A stretch of DNA of 60,423 nucleotides from Oligoflexus sp. (GCA_014377445.1 JACMPP010000054.1:1-60423), one strand, 5' to 3'. Numbered from the stretch's first letter, positions 24,740 to 34,866 are shown. A program made the numbers and translations. The notes: generated by a model not told the origin, from the sequence alone.

Positions 24740-26434
24740 TTAAGGTTTATTGAAAAGATCCTGGGCCAGGAAAGCGCCGAGTGTCTTAACCAGTATCTCT
24801 CTGGGGAAGGGGCTGGTCTCGTCGTTTTCACTGACAAGTGCCACCGGAAACGACATGCCCCAGTGGTCTGTCCCAATGATCGTGAGCAAATGCGCTTCGA
24901 AATCCTCTTGGGCCGGATTGAGCTTCTTGTGAAGCTCCGGCCAGAAGATGCTGCGATCGGGAGAGACCTGGGAGTCGTTCAACTGCATGCCCTGGAAAGC
25001 TAGGTAATCGTAATAGCTGCGGCGCAGGACTTTATAATCCAGGGTCCTGGTATTGAAGCTCACCGAATCCTCGGCGAGCGCCCCCCGGCCATCCTTTTTG
25101 CTACTGGGATCACCCATCAAGCCTTGAATCACAAAGTACTTCATCCGGGTCGAGACCGTGTGGCCCTTGATCCATGCAAGACCTTGTCTTGCGGTAAGCG
25201 TGTCGATCCCTTCCACAGCCTCCCGAATGAGATATTTAAACTTCTCGACGTTGTTGGAATACTCTGCGCCTTGATCGATTTTGAATGTATCAAAGGCCAC
25301 TGTTTTAAGCGTCTCACCAAAGACGCCAAGGTTGGGACTGTCGGTGGTGATCGACTCGATTTCGAGGCCCTCGGATTTGGGCATGCTGGCTCCGATCCCG
25401 AGAAGATCGATACCGGCTTTCGCCCAGGCGGCCGAATTGCTCGCGACCACTTTGATCTTATCGGCAAGATTTGCGTCCTTGGGCAGGACCGTAAGGTCAT
25501 CCGCGAGCTTCACCATCCGTTGAATCGCCTGGCAACTTACCTGTCCTTCTGTAAACGCTGCGTCGGCGATGGCCGAACCATAAATAGTCCCACCCAGCGA
25601 CACGACACCCTTGATCTTGCCGAGCCAGGGATAATCGTCAGGCTTTGCTTCCGCGCGGTTCACGAGATCGAGAGCGACGTTCATGCCGCGGGAATAGCCC
25701 AGAAGATAAAGGTTCTCCTGAGGGCCTAGGATCGACCACAGCTTATTGAGGCGACGAAGATAGATCGTACTCGAGTCCTCAAGGGTCCCAAGTGTTTCGA
25801 GCGAGCCAAGCAGCGGCTTGAGATAGATCAGCCGAACGACGGCTTTACCCTTCGCGTCATCGACACTCGACGCTTCGATGATATCGCTCATGGAATGTTT
25901 GACCGGGGCCAAAGTTTCAAGGTCAAAAACTTCATCTTCGGTCGGATGATCGGCGATTGCCTTGGCCCACTCTTTCGCAAACGCACGATCCTTGTTGCTG
26001 ACGACTTCATGAAACGGAAAGTGGTCGATGAATTCGCCAAAGATGCCGGGAATGATGACGATCGTAATCGGTTTTTGATCGAGGGCTTCATTGAGATCGC
26101 CCGCATCGCCGGCAGGTGCTGCGATTCCATCCTTGTAGAGATCGCTCGGCAGGAAGACAGACCAGTCTTCGCCCCTTTTTTTCAAGGCGTCTGCTGCTTC
26201 GCCCTCGATGGATGTCGCTTTAAAAAAATCGCTTTTGGGTTGAAAGATGAGCCGCTGAATCTCAGCGTCGGAATATTGACTCTTCGCATAGCTATAAAAA
26301 ATATTGCGAAAGATCGCTGCATCCTTGCCATCGTCGGCGGCCGAAGCCAGAGGCGAGAGCGATACGACACTGAGCCCGAGCGCGATTGAGAGGGAGAGAC
26401 GACGTAAACCATTGCTTCGCATCACATTCAGCAT
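24740..26434 (-). CDS. Secreted alpha/beta-hydrolase-fold protein
   Basis: A 564-residue protein with a signal peptide (ending near LASAADD). The hydrolase core is recognisable: oxyanion-hole strand TIVIIPGIFGEF near residue 130, nucleophile elbow LGYSRGMNVAL (Gly-Tyr-Ser-Arg-Gly) near 250, SLGGTIYGS near 285, and a late His in GTDHWGMSFP near 525. A long insertion of about 200 residues separates the elbow from that His. This resembles lipase or esterase-like hydrolases, but it is larger and I cannot name a substrate or family. It is the first gene of a two-gene unit with yihY. Confidence 0.72.
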   Translation of the reverse strand: MLNVMRSNGLRRLSLSIALGLSVVSLSPLASAADDGKDAAIFRNIFYSYAKSQYSDAEIQRLIFQPKSDFFKATSIEGEAADALKKRGEDWSVFLPSDLYKDGIAAPAGDAGDLNEALDQKPITIVIIPGIFGEFIDHFPFHEVVSNKDRAFAKEWAKAIADHPTEDEVFDLETLAPVKHSMSDIIEASSVDDAKGKAVVRLIYLKPLLGSLETLGTLEDSSTIYLRRLNKLWSILGPQENLYLLGYSRGMNVALDLVNRAEAKPDDYPWLGKIKGVVSLGGTIYGSAIADAAFTEGQVSCQAIQRMVKLADDLTVLPKDANLADKIKVVASNSAAWAKAGIDLLGIGASMPKSEGLEIESITTDSPNLGVFGETLKTVAFDTFKIDQGAEYSNNVEKFKYLIREAVEGIDTLTARQGLAWIKGHTVSTRMKYFVIQGLMGDPSSKKDGRGALAEDSVSFNTRTLDYKVLRRSYYDYLAFQGMQLNDSQVSPDRSIFWPELHKKLNPAQEDFEAHLLTIIGTDHWGMSFPVALVSENDETSPFPREILVKTLGAFLAQDLFNKP

Positions 26435-26968
26435 GAAATCCTCGAGCTATGCCCAAATTTTAACGTGTTCCGCTGAATAAAATATTGCGAAAATTTTGCG
26501 ATTGGGGCAAGGGGAAACTCGGCTAAGACTTTGCTTAAAACACATAAATTCATGGACTTGCGCTATTTCACTTAAGTATGAATCGATTTCATGGCCTCAA
26601 CCGAAGACTCCCATGTTTCGCGTGAGATTGAATGCCATAAGGTTCCACTCTTACATGAACCTACCCAGGTCGCGAGACCGATCCCCAGGCATTTGGCAAT
26701 ACGTCTTTCCCCCCGAAACCGTATATATTTTTTGAATCGACAATCTTGAAAACAGCAATTTCTTCAATCGCGTAATACCTGCCAATCCTTAGCATGTAAG
26801 CCTTTGACGACAACGACCCTCTAAACACTTGCAATACAAGATAGTACAAGTTGACAGAAGCTTGTACGCACCGTCTCTGTATGACTGGATGATTTTTACA
26901 CAATCTTCATCTATAGCCTTTAGATGGCCAATTCTAAGATTATTATTAAGCAGTTTTTGGGAGGACCG
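26435..26968. other. Upstream region of the first TonB-dependent receptor
   Basis: No gene is supported over 534 bases. It holds the promoter of the rightward receptor gene and of the leftward hydrolase gene. The most prominent structure is the inverted repeat at 26844, given separately. Confidence 0.5.
26844..26867 (+). promoter_or_regulatory. Inverted repeat overlapping a possible -35 element of the TonB receptor gene
   Basis: GTACAAG, ten bases, then CTTGTAC. The spacer begins with TTGACA (26851), a consensus -35 hexamer; about 17 bases on, TCTCTG is a weak -10. A 24-base palindrome centred on a -35 box is typical for an operator. It lies about 100 bases before the receptor start, so the leader would be long. 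No known regulator site is matched; it is not a Fur box. Confidence 0.4.
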
Positions 26969-29653
26969 ATGAAACAATCCATCATCAGCGCAATCAGTGT
27001 TGTGCTGCTTTCTTCTCTTGTCACGGCTCAGGCCCAAGACAGAGCAGGTACTGAGACAGCTCCCGTACCGCCGGCACCTCCGGCTGATGCAGGCGCTCCA
27101 CCCCCTCCTCCAGCGCCCCCAGCATCCCCTGCTGCTGTTGGCAAGGAAAAGACTGAGATCATCTCCGTCACCGGTTCCCGCATCAAGCGCAAGGATTTGG
27201 ACGTAGCATCACCGCTGACTATCGTCGGCCGTGAAGAAATCGCTAACTCCGGCGCGGAAACTGTCACTGAAGTCATCAAACAACTGCCTTCGGCGATCGG
27301 TAACTCGGTCACAACATCCACGACGAACGGCGGTGGCGGCGGTAGCGGTAACATCGCTCTTCGCGGTCTCGATTCGTCTTCAACTCTCGTGCTGGTCAAC
27401 GGTCGTCGTCTGCCAAATGACGTCAACGGCCAAAGCCCTGACTTGAACTCCATCCCAGTCGCTGCCATCGAGCGCATCGAAGTCCTGCAAGACGGCGCTT
27501 CGGCGATCTACGGTTCGGACGCAATCGCAGGTGTAATCAACATCATCACACGCAAAAACGTTGATGGCCTCGATTTCAACGTCTACATGGGTCGCGCGTC
27601 ACGCGGCGACCTTGAAACCAAAAACTACGATTTGGTTTATGGTACAGGCAATGAAAAAGGCAACATGATCTTCGGCATGAACTTCTATACCCAAGGCAAC
27701 ATCGCTTCCCGCGATCGCCAGGTGTCACGTCAAGCCATGGGTCCGAGTTCTGCGACACCAAACGGTCACGTGGTTGACGCTCCTGCCGGTAACGTTATTG
27801 CCAACAACAATGCGGCTACGCCTCCATTGGCGACGGACTACCGTCCTTATAGCCGCGCAGCCGACGCCTTCAACTTCTCGTCGATCACGGACGCCGTCAT
27901 GGCCCAGAATCGCAAAAGCCTCTTTCTCAGCGGCGATTACAACATCAATTCCAATGTTAAGGCGTTTATCGAAACGTCCTACACCAACACTCTGAGCAAG
28001 TACAACTCAGCTCCGACTCCTCTCTTCACGAGCCAGGAAACGGGTAACATCGTCGTGGCCGCGGACAACCCCTACAACCCATTCAACACTCCTTTGACTG
28101 ACGTTCGTAAACGTTTCCTCGAGCTGGGACCACGTGAGCAGATCTCGGATTCGGACACGCTCCGCATCGTTGGTGGTTTCCAAGGTGAAATCAACAAGTG
28201 GACCTGGGATGTTGCTGCCAACCACGGTGAAGTTAATGTTCGCTCTACGAACAAAAATATCGTCAACAAAGGCAACTTGATCGTCGGACTCGGCGGCCCA
28301 GGTGCTTGCGGTAGTCTTACCGCCATCGGTTGTGTTCCTGTCAACGTTCTTGGGCCTTACGGCAGCATCGACGGCGCTCAGGCTGCTTGGTTGCGTCTCG
28401 ATGGAACTGACGTGACATCGACCACTATGGATTCTTATACCGTCAACACAGCGGGCGAACTCGCCAAACTCGAGTTCGCAACCATCAACATGGCTGCCGG
28501 CGTTGAGATTCGTGAAGAGTCCTACAACAATGCGACAGATTCAAACTCGCAAAAATACAACACCATCGGTAACACCAACCAAAAGTCGACTGAAGGCGAA
28601 CGTAAGTCTAAAGAAGTCTACGTTGAATTCTCCGTCCCATTTGGCAAAATTGTCGAAGTGGATGCAGCCGCTCGTTACTCGGACTACAACGACTTCGGAA
28701 CGACGATGAACCCGAAAGCTGGCTTGAAAATCACGCCAATCGACGGTTTGACGATCCGTGGCACCTACTCGACCGGTTTCCGCGCTCCCTCGCTTCCAGA
28801 GCTCTATCAAGGTCAAGCCGAGAACTTCGCAAGCCTCGTCGATCCTTGCCAGACGGCTGGAAACTGTGCTGTTCAAGCTGACGACAGCGTCAACCAATGG
28901 CTTGCCCTTCAAGGGGGTAACCCCAACTTGAAAGCTGAGAAATCTCGTTCTTACACATACGGTCTTGCGTACTCATACGGCAACGCATTCAACGCCAAAG
29001 CCGACTACTTCGTTATCAACACAGAAAATGCCATCGATACGAACCCTCAGTTTATCGTCAATCAATTCCGTGCCAACGGTGTTTTTGCTGACCGCATCAC
29101 TCTCGATGCAGCCAACAACATCACACAGATCCAAGCGATCGCCCTTAACCTTGCGGCTCGTAAGGTTAAAGGTATGGACCTTGGTGTAGATTACGCGTTC
29201 AAGAACACTCCATCAGGAACATGGTCTCTGAACGTTCTTGCTTCTCACTACATCAACTACCAAAACCAGGCAGATAAATCGTCTCCCTTTGTTAACGTCG
29301 TCGGTACTTATGTTGATGCTGCCGGTAGTGGCCGCGGTTCGATTCCTAAATGGAAGGGACTCGCGTCTCTCGACTGGACACTCGCAAGTGTTAATGCTGG
29401 CGTTCAGATGAACTATGTCTCTCACCTCTACGCAGGCGAAGACTATGACATCAAGAACCTTGATGCATGGCGCACATACGATCTCCATGTTGGTTATGAT
29501 CTTGCCACTTACGGTAAAGTCACAGTCGGTGCAGACAACGTAACAGACAAGATGCCTCCTACAACAGATGCAGCGTTCAACGATAACATCGATGCCCGTA
29601 CGCACAACCTGATTGGTCGCTTCTACTACGCTCGTTACGGCATTCAGATTTAA
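26969..29653 (+). CDS. TonB-dependent outer-membrane receptor
   Basis: An 894-residue TonB-dependent receptor. GGGAGG lies before the ATG at 26969. Signal peptide of about 22 residues, then a Pro/Ala-rich stretch at about 25-55 with PPPPPAPP, then a TonB-box-like [15 protein letters not shown]. The plug domain carries [14 protein letters not shown] sequence and the blocks [21 protein letters not shown] and [21 protein letters not shown], followed by a 22-strand-type barrel ending in RYGIQI. Such receptors import large or scarce nutrients (iron complexes, vitamin B12, glycans, peptides); the family members with this plug sequence (oar/omega-like) often take organic substrates. No siderophore genes lie beside it, so the ligand is unknown. 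It is convergent with a second receptor at 30003. Confidence 0.95.
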   Translation: MKQSIISAISVVLLSSLVTAQAQDRAGTETAPVPPAPPADAGAPPPPPAPPASPAAVGKEKTEIISVTGSRIKRKDLDVASPLTIVGREEIANSGAETVTEVIKQLPSAIGNSVTTSTTNGGGGGSGNIALRGLDSSSTLVLVNGRRLPNDVNGQSPDLNSIPVAAIERIEVLQDGASAIYGSDAIAGVINIITRKNVDGLDFNVYMGRASRGDLETKNYDLVYGTGNEKGNMIFGMNFYTQGNIASRDRQVSRQAMGPSSATPNGHVVDAPAGNVIANNNAATPPLATDYRPYSRAADAFNFSSITDAVMAQNRKSLFLSGDYNINSNVKAFIETSYTNTLSKYNSAPTPLFTSQETGNIVVAADNPYNPFNTPLTDVRKRFLELGPREQISDSDTLRIVGGFQGEINKWTWDVAANHGEVNVRSTNKNIVNKGNLIVGLGGPGACGSLTAIGCVPVNVLGPYGSIDGAQAAWLRLDGTDVTSTTMDSYTVNTAGELAKLEFATINMAAGVEIREESYNNATDSNSQKYNTIGNTNQKSTEGERKSKEVYVEFSVPFGKIVEVDAAARYSDYNDFGTTMNPKAGLKITPIDGLTIRGTYSTGFRAPSLPELYQGQAENFASLVDPCQTAGNCAVQADDSVNQWLALQGGNPNLKAEKSRSYTYGLAYSYGNAFNAKADYFVINTENAIDTNPQFIVNQFRANGVFADRITLDAANNITQIQAIALNLAARKVKGMDLGVDYAFKNTPSGTWSLNVLASHYINYQNQADKSSPFVNVVGTYVDAAGSGRGSIPKWKGLASLDWTLASVNAGVQMNYVSHLYAGEDYDIKNLDAWRTYDLHVGYDLATYGKVTVGADNVTDKMPPTTDAAFNDNIDARTHNLIGRFYYARYGIQI

Positions 29654-29683
29654 TCAGTCTCAGGCTTAAGTTTCCTCATAGAA

Positions 29684-29715
29684 AGCCCTCAGGAGCCAGC
29701 TCTTGGGGGCTTTTT
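29684..29715 (+). terminator. Terminator of the first TonB-dependent receptor gene
   Basis: AGCCCTCAGGAGC and GCTCTTGGGGGCT form a stem (outer 5 bp perfect, inner part with G-U pairs), followed by five T. It starts 31 bases after the stop codon. The 215 bases between it and the opposite terminator hold no supported gene. Confidence 0.78.
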
Positions 29716-29930
29716 GCTGTTATTTCGAAAAGCTGCCTGATTACGCAACAAAATGGTTGTGTATCTAAACGGCCAGTCCTCTCCTGGTCAGCGAGTCTGA
29801 ATTTGACAAAGTTCCAGCCGGTCGCCGTGCGGAAGCGTTCAAAATGCACAACGGTGGCTGGGAAGAACTACTCAATCAATCTATTGGCCAGGCCAATGAT
29901 CCGGAAATTTTGCAAGTTGAGAAATAAATT

Positions 29931-29959
29931 GAAAAATGGGGAACCCGAAGGCTCCCCAT
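29931..29959 (-). terminator. Terminator of the second TonB-dependent receptor gene
   Basis: Read on the minus strand, ATGGGGA(G)CC and GG(T)TCCCCAT form a stem capped by a TTCG tetraloop and followed by five T. It lies 44 bases beyond the stop codon at 30003, with a hexanucleotide repeat in between. Confidence 0.82.
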
Positions 29960-29960
29960 C

Positions 29961-29990
29961 TAGCTCTAGCTCTAGCTCTAGCTCTAACTC
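29961..29990. repeat. Tandem hexanucleotide repeat (TAGCTC)4 plus one variant
   Basis: TAGCTC occurs four times without interruption from 29961, followed by a TAACTC unit. It lies in the 3' untranslated part of the minus-strand TonB receptor gene between stop codon and terminator. Such a repeat can change length by slippage; a frame through it would read as poly-Ser on the plus strand but no gene is supported. Confidence 0.9.
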
Positions 29991-30002
29991 ATCGAAGATG
30001 AA

Positions 30003-32735
30003 TTACATTCTGAAGTCGACTTTACCGTAGTAACTCATGCCAACACCACCGCCACGGAAGACGTTGTCGCTGTTGTCTTGGTTAATACCGTTGTTGAAGA
30101 TGTTCTCTCCACCAACGTTGATTGTCACGTTCTTAGTCACGTCAACTGCGTAGTTGAGGTTCCAGAAGTTGTAGGCTCCGATATATCCGTAAGACTGAAC
30201 GCCTTTGAATGTACGAGCTTGCGCTTGGTTGGACAAAGCGACTTCGTGGATGCCGATTCCGTAACCGATAGTATTGTTCCATCTCCAACGAGGACCGTAG
30301 ATGTCAAGCTGCTTCTGGAAAGGGCCGCCTGGCAATTCTTGTTTCTCGTAGTTCAACACGTAAGCGTAATCAGTACGGTACGAGAGAGTACCGAAGCTGA
30401 AGTCCTCTTTCGCGTATGCCTTAGTACCGATACCACTTGTTTTTGTAGTCGAGAGGTTAGTGGTGGGGCTGAGGAAGCCTGTGATGTCGCCCGAAGTCTG
30501 GTCACGAATAACTTTCGTTCCAGGGGGTAGCGCTGTCCCGTTGGCTTCCATTTTTGTGAGCTGCTCAGCAGTCACGCTACCGATACCGTCTTCGATTTTC
30601 GAAGCGTAGTATTCAAGGCTTAAGCCGTAACCTGCCACTGGCTCAAAGGCCATAGAAGCCGACCAGTTTTGTGAAGTTTCTGGTCTAAGGTCTTTGTTAC
30701 CGCCGCTGACGATCGTACCAGAAACACCGAATTCACAGTATTTTTGGACATTATCGGCATCGTTGGCAGCCGTTGCAACATTACACTTCAAGTAGTCAGT
30801 TGCCGAAGTGTAGTAAGTCGCTGGAGAGTCATGGATGTCACGCAAACTTGGGGCTTTGAAGCCAGTACCGTAGTTGGCACGGAAGAACCATTCTTTACCG
30901 ATGCGGTAGGATAGGCCGAGGGCTGGGTTGAACGCATCACCGAAATCGGTGTAGTCGTCGTAACGAGCCGCTACGCTTGCTTCGAAGGTATCAACGATAG
31001 GGACTTTGATTTCGCCGAAGACTGCGTTCGCTTTACGCTCACCGCTGCCGCCGCCGCCGCCAAGTCCTTTGATGACACCTTGACGTTTTTCAACGACTGG
31101 GTCATCGAGGAGTTTCGCGATTTTATTGGGTGGGGCTTGGTTCAAGTAGGATTCACGGATTTGAGAGATACCAAGAGCGTAACCAAAGTTACGCGATCCG
31201 AAGTCGAATGAGCCTGTGTAGTCGACTTCAAACGAACGAGCAATACTGCTGTCCCGATCGTTCAAGTCAACACGATAGTTCTCGAGACCGCCTGGGGCAG
31301 GATTCGCGAACACATCGTAAGAGCCATCCCAAATCGCATCACCAAGACGACCGTTGTCGAAATAGTTCAACCAGTTGTGACTACGAGTGATTCGGCTTTC
31401 TGAGAAGCTTGCTTCAATTTGGTCGCCGTTATCAAAGTCGTGAGTCAAAGACGTTGTACCAGACGCTGTGAGCTGGTCTGTGGCTGTACGAGAGGCGGGT
31501 CCACCGACGAGGCGTCCGTGGACATAAACGCCATTTGCTCCGCCTCTGAGATTGTTAGGCATATATTGTGGAACCACGGCAGCCGTGTTCAACTCAGGGT
31601 GATTGGCGTTGATTGCCGCTTCGGATACCATGTAGCCGTTGTCACTCTCGTCAACTGGCTCTTTCAAGCCTTTGGTGAGAGCTGTCTTCTTCGTTGCGAA
31701 GAGACGGACGCCAACTTTGGTGTTTTTAGTCAGGTTGTAAGTGTAGTCGTCCATGATCGAAATCTTTTGGACAGCGCCGCCCAATTGATAATCATCCATG
31801 TAGTTGTACTGACAGAAAGTGTTGCCAGCAGAAGTCTTGGATCCTTCTTCACAAGCGCCACCCGGGTGAAACTTACTGTCGGCTCCGTAGTATCCAAACG
31901 GCGAACCGTAGATAGAACGATAGTTTTTTTGAACCCAAGGACGGTCACCGATGTAGGTCGGTTGATCCTGGTCCCATTGGAATGTCAGGATATTGCTAGA
32001 CTTGTCGGACGACGTACCAGCGACGACGTAAGCTTGGTCGTGATCGCCACCACCAGAATAACGGCTTTTTACTTTGCCGTAACCAGCAGCCATACCTTCG
32101 TAGTTTTTGCGAGTGATTACGTTAACAACACCGGCAGCGGCGTCGGTACCGTAGATCGCAGAAGCTGTACCGGTAAGAATCTCGATACGCTCAACGGCAG
32201 CCGTCGGGATGATCGAAAGGTCGATGATTTCGAGGTAAGGGTCGCGAACCAGACGCTTGCCGTTCAATAGAACGAGAGTGTTGGAAGCACCGAGACCGTG
32301 GATATCGAAGCCTTGAGTTCCTTCAGCAGCACCGAAACCAGAACCGTAGCTGGCGGAACCGAACGAAGCGACGGTAAGTTTTTCTAGGTAATCGTTAACG
32401 CTTGTCGCGCCACTTTTCTTGATCTCTTCCGCTTGAATCGTAACCATCGGCTTAGGGCCTTCAAGTTCGATTTGCTTGATGCGAGATCCAGTAACTGTGA
32501 TGCGCTCAGCTTGCTTGGAATCTGGAGCACCGGCTTTTTTGATGTCCTTAGCTTCAGCTTGTTCTGCAGCGGGCGGTGCCGGCAGAGTTTGGCCAGGAAT
32601 AGCTGGATCGGGCATTTGAGCTGCAGGAGGAACTGGGTTCTGTTCTTGAGCTTTCGCTTCGAAGCTGGCGAGAGCGGCCAACAACGAAATACTAATCGGT
32701 GCGAAACAGAACCGATTCATGATTTTTCGACTCAC
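30003..32735 (-). CDS. TonB-dependent outer-membrane receptor
   Basis: A 910-residue TonB-dependent receptor, convergent with the one at 26969. A GTG at 32735 with GAAAGGAT 7 bases upstream is used. Signal peptide of about 29 residues (ending EAKA), a Pro/Ala/Glu linker with VPPAAQMPDP, then the plug with RITVTGSRIKQIELEG, a Gly/Ser-rich stretch near residue 130, IHGLGASNTLVLLNGKRLV, and GTASAIYGTDAAAGVVNVITRK. The barrel has long extracellular loops with several Cys and ends in YYGKVDFRM; it closes in Met rather than the usual aromatic residue. The overall plan is like its neighbour but the sequences differ widely, so it is not a recent duplicate. The ligand is unknown. Confidence 0.94.
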   Translation of the reverse strand: MSRKIMNRFCFAPISISLLAALASFEAKAQEQNPVPPAAQMPDPAIPGQTLPAPPAAEQAEAKDIKKAGAPDSKQAERITVTGSRIKQIELEGPKPMVTIQAEEIKKSGATSVNDYLEKLTVASFGSASYGSGFGAAEGTQGFDIHGLGASNTLVLLNGKRLVRDPYLEIIDLSIIPTAAVERIEILTGTASAIYGTDAAAGVVNVITRKNYEGMAAGYGKVKSRYSGGGDHDQAYVVAGTSSDKSSNILTFQWDQDQPTYIGDRPWVQKNYRSIYGSPFGYYGADSKFHPGGACEEGSKTSAGNTFCQYNYMDDYQLGGAVQKISIMDDYTYNLTKNTKVGVRLFATKKTALTKGLKEPVDESDNGYMVSEAAINANHPELNTAAVVPQYMPNNLRGGANGVYVHGRLVGGPASRTATDQLTASGTTSLTHDFDNGDQIEASFSESRITRSHNWLNYFDNGRLGDAIWDGSYDVFANPAPGGLENYRVDLNDRDSSIARSFEVDYTGSFDFGSRNFGYALGISQIRESYLNQAPPNKIAKLLDDPVVEKRQGVIKGLGGGGGSGERKANAVFGEIKVPIVDTFEASVAARYDDYTDFGDAFNPALGLSYRIGKEWFFRANYGTGFKAPSLRDIHDSPATYYTSATDYLKCNVATAANDADNVQKYCEFGVSGTIVSGGNKDLRPETSQNWSASMAFEPVAGYGLSLEYYASKIEDGIGSVTAEQLTKMEANGTALPPGTKVIRDQTSGDITGFLSPTTNLSTTKTSGIGTKAYAKEDFSFGTLSYRTDYAYVLNYEKQELPGGPFQKQLDIYGPRWRWNNTIGYGIGIHEVALSNQAQARTFKGVQSYGYIGAYNFWNLNYAVDVTKNVTINVGGENIFNNGINQDNSDNVFRGGGVGMSYYGKVDFRM

Positions 32736-33262
32736 GGTCTAATCCTTTCAACAAGAGAAACTTAGTCTGCCGACCTTAACCGCTCCAACTCTGCATGGCG
32801 CAGGCGGTTGTGACGATCATAAGCCGACAAGTCATAGCAGAAACGGCTTTCGGCTAAAAGATATTTACTATCGATTGTCTTAACTAAATTTTAATCAGTT
32901 CAGCAAGGTTTCTCTGCGCGAAGCTTCGGAGTTTTTTAATCATGCCGAACAAAGCTCGCAAAGTTTTGTCATATTCTGTTAAAGGTTTATGGATTCGAAA
33001 TTGCTTTATCTTATTTCTGTATCAATCAAATCCAGTCGCTGCATGGCTTTCAAGCGAAGATGCAATAAGATGAGAGGCTGTCTGCGAGCCGGTGATGAGG
33101 AAGTCGGTGACCTAAGTCGATTTCTTTCGAATGAAAATTAAGAAATTTTTACGAAGCGTTTGCGATCGAATACGTTCAAAAAGCTTTAGAAAAATTGATG
33201 AAAGCGCTTTGGCGCACAAAAAGGCCCAATACCAGTTCATTTCAGCCTATTAAAGGAGATTC
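32736..33262. other. Divergent intergenic region, TonB receptor and POT transporter
   Basis: No gene supported over 527 bases; AT-rich in the centre (32860-33020). It must carry promoters for both flanking genes. No clear palindrome stands out. Confidence 0.5.
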
Positions 33263-34624
33263 ATGAAACCGATTATCGCCAGCGATACAATTCCTCCCGA
33301 GGATGCGATCCGAACGGATCAAGCCAAGCAACCCCCAGCCCTCTACCTGCTCTTCTTCGTGGAGATGTGGGAGCGTATGAGCTACTACGGCATGCGCGCG
33401 CTTCTCGTTTTGTATATGACCGCAGCAACCACTGCGGGTGGCTTTGGTTGGTCCAAGTCCGATGCCTTGTCGCTCTACGGATGGTACACGGGCCTCGTCT
33501 ACCTGACCCCGCTGCTTGGTGGCTACGTCGCGGACCGTTTTCTAGGTCTTCGCAAATCCGTAACTCTCGGCGCCACGATTATGATGATCGGCCACATCGC
33601 GATGGCGGTTCCGGGTCTCTCTTCGTTTTACCTCGGCCTCGGTTGCTTGATCCTTGGTAACGGCTTCTTCAAACCCTGTATGGGCCAGCTTGTTGGCGGT
33701 TTGTTCGCTGAAGGGGATCGTCGTCGTGATGGTGCCTACACGATTTTTTATGTCGGCGTGAACACCGGGGCCTTCATCGCACCTTTCGTCTCGGGAACAC
33801 TGGGCGAGAAATATGGCTTCCATTGGGGCTTTGGCGCAGCGGCAGTTGGGATGTTCATTGGCCAGATCCTTTTCCTTACGGTTGGCCCCAAACTTCTGGG
33901 CAACATCGGCATCAAGCCCGCGGCTCTCGTGCAAAAAGAAAAGAACATTGCGGGTCAGGTTCGATCGGCCCTCTCGAAAATCGAGAAGGATCGTCTTTTC
34001 GTCATCTTCGCACTTATGTTCTTCGTCGTGATCTTCTGGACTGCATTTGAGCAAGCCGGTGGTCTGATGACCCTTTACACAGCCGAGAAAGTGAATCGCT
34101 TCGTCCTTGGTTTTGAAATTCCCACGACATGGTTTCAGTCTTTGAATCCTGTCTTCATCATGACACTCGGCCCCTTGTTTGCTTGGATGTGGACTCGCCT
34201 CGCACTCAAAGGTCGCGATCCAAGTGCACCGCAGAAGTTTGGTTGGGCGCTCTTGCTCATGGGTGTCGGCTTTACATTCATGGTATTTGCAGCTCAGGAA
34301 TCCGCGGCTTCGGGCATGGCGAGCGTGCATTGGATTCTGCTTTCCTACTTCTTCCAGACCTGCGGTGAGCTCTGTATGTCGCCTGTTGGTTTGTCGATGG
34401 TAAACAAGCTCACACCGAACCGTTTTGGAACGATCATGATGGGCGTTTGGTATCTGTCGTTTGCCGTGGCGAACAAGATGAGTGGTGTCGTGGGGAGTTT
34501 TGCCGAGAAACTGGGGGAGACTCAGTTGTTTGCTGCGATCGCAGCGACAGCTTTTGTTTGCGGAGCAGCTTTGCTCCTCTTCGTGGCGAAGCCTTTGCAG
34601 CGCAAGATGCATGGGATTCATTGA
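33263..34624 (+). CDS. Proton-dependent oligopeptide transporter (POT/PTR2 family)
   Basis: A 453-residue major facilitator of the POT family that takes up di- and tripeptides with protons. The diagnostic first-helix motif is FFVEMWERMSYYGMRALLVLYM (near residues 30-52), including ExxER...YYG; the loop motif GGYVADRFLGLRKSV follows near 80. A later FQTCGELCMSPVGLSMVNKL block belongs to the second half. About 12-14 helices are predicted. GGAG lies 5 bases before the ATG. It fits an amino-acid-fuelled lifestyle together with the secreted protease, though that link is inferred. It stands alone and ends at a strong terminator. Confidence 0.95.
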   Translation: MKPIIASDTIPPEDAIRTDQAKQPPALYLLFFVEMWERMSYYGMRALLVLYMTAATTAGGFGWSKSDALSLYGWYTGLVYLTPLLGGYVADRFLGLRKSVTLGATIMMIGHIAMAVPGLSSFYLGLGCLILGNGFFKPCMGQLVGGLFAEGDRRRDGAYTIFYVGVNTGAFIAPFVSGTLGEKYGFHWGFGAAAVGMFIGQILFLTVGPKLLGNIGIKPAALVQKEKNIAGQVRSALSKIEKDRLFVIFALMFFVVIFWTAFEQAGGLMTLYTAEKVNRFVLGFEIPTTWFQSLNPVFIMTLGPLFAWMWTRLALKGRDPSAPQKFGWALLLMGVGFTFMVFAAQESAASGMASVHWILLSYFFQTCGELCMSPVGLSMVNKLTPNRFGTIMMGVWYLSFAVANKMSGVVGSFAEKLGETQLFAAIAATAFVCGAALLLFVAKPLQRKMHGIH

Positions 34625-34653
34625 TGGCATGAGCGTCAGTTAAAATCAAAACA

Positions 34654-34690
34654 GCCAGTGGCTTAAACCCCACTGGCGGTTTTTATTTTT
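34654..34690. terminator. Terminator after the POT transporter gene
   Basis: GCCAGTGG and CCACTGGC pair over 8 bp with an 8-base loop and a T-rich tail on the plus strand. The A-rich bases in front give a possible T run on the minus strand, so it may also stop the outer-membrane barrel transcript at 34918. Confidence 0.85.
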
Positions 34691-34692
34691 GA

Positions 34693-34866
34693 CTAGGAAT
34701 TGGCTTCAAGCCGCTCAAATTTGGCTTTCATTTTCTTGCCCAATTCGTGGAGGTGCTCAGAGCTGAACTCCTTCCGGATCTTAGGAAAGTATTCGTGCTC
34801 TTCCTCTTTCACGTGATGCTCGACCGATCGGGCGTGGGATGAGGTGGCGGAGCTGAGAACATGATT
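34693..34866 (-). pseudogene. C-terminal fragment of a hemerythrin (HHE) domain protein
   Basis: The minus-strand frame ending at TAG (34693) reads ARSVEHHVKEEEHEYFPKIR and on through KEFSSEHLHELGKKMKAKF. The HHVKEEE...YFPKIRK block is the standard metal-binding end of a hemerythrin/HHE domain (H-x3-E). No start codon or ribosome binding site precedes it, and the first two helices are missing. It continues in the same frame as the barrel gene at 34918 but behind its stop codon, which looks accidental. It is a relic of a deleted iron- or oxygen-sensing gene. Confidence 0.72.

Noticed and set aside
29803..30030. 75-codon plus-strand frame with a poly-Ser tract
   Set aside because: The Ser tract is the (TAGCTC) repeat; the rest overlaps a terminator and no ribosome binding site is seen.
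26969..32735. Recent tandem duplication of the two TonB receptors
   Set aside because: The plug blocks agree only at family motifs; barrel sequences, loop lengths and C-termini differ.
33542..34630. 362-codon minus-strand frame opposite the POT transporter
   Set aside because: It is the complement of a strongly conserved membrane protein gene; composition (Glu/His/Lys-rich) is that of an antisense shadow.
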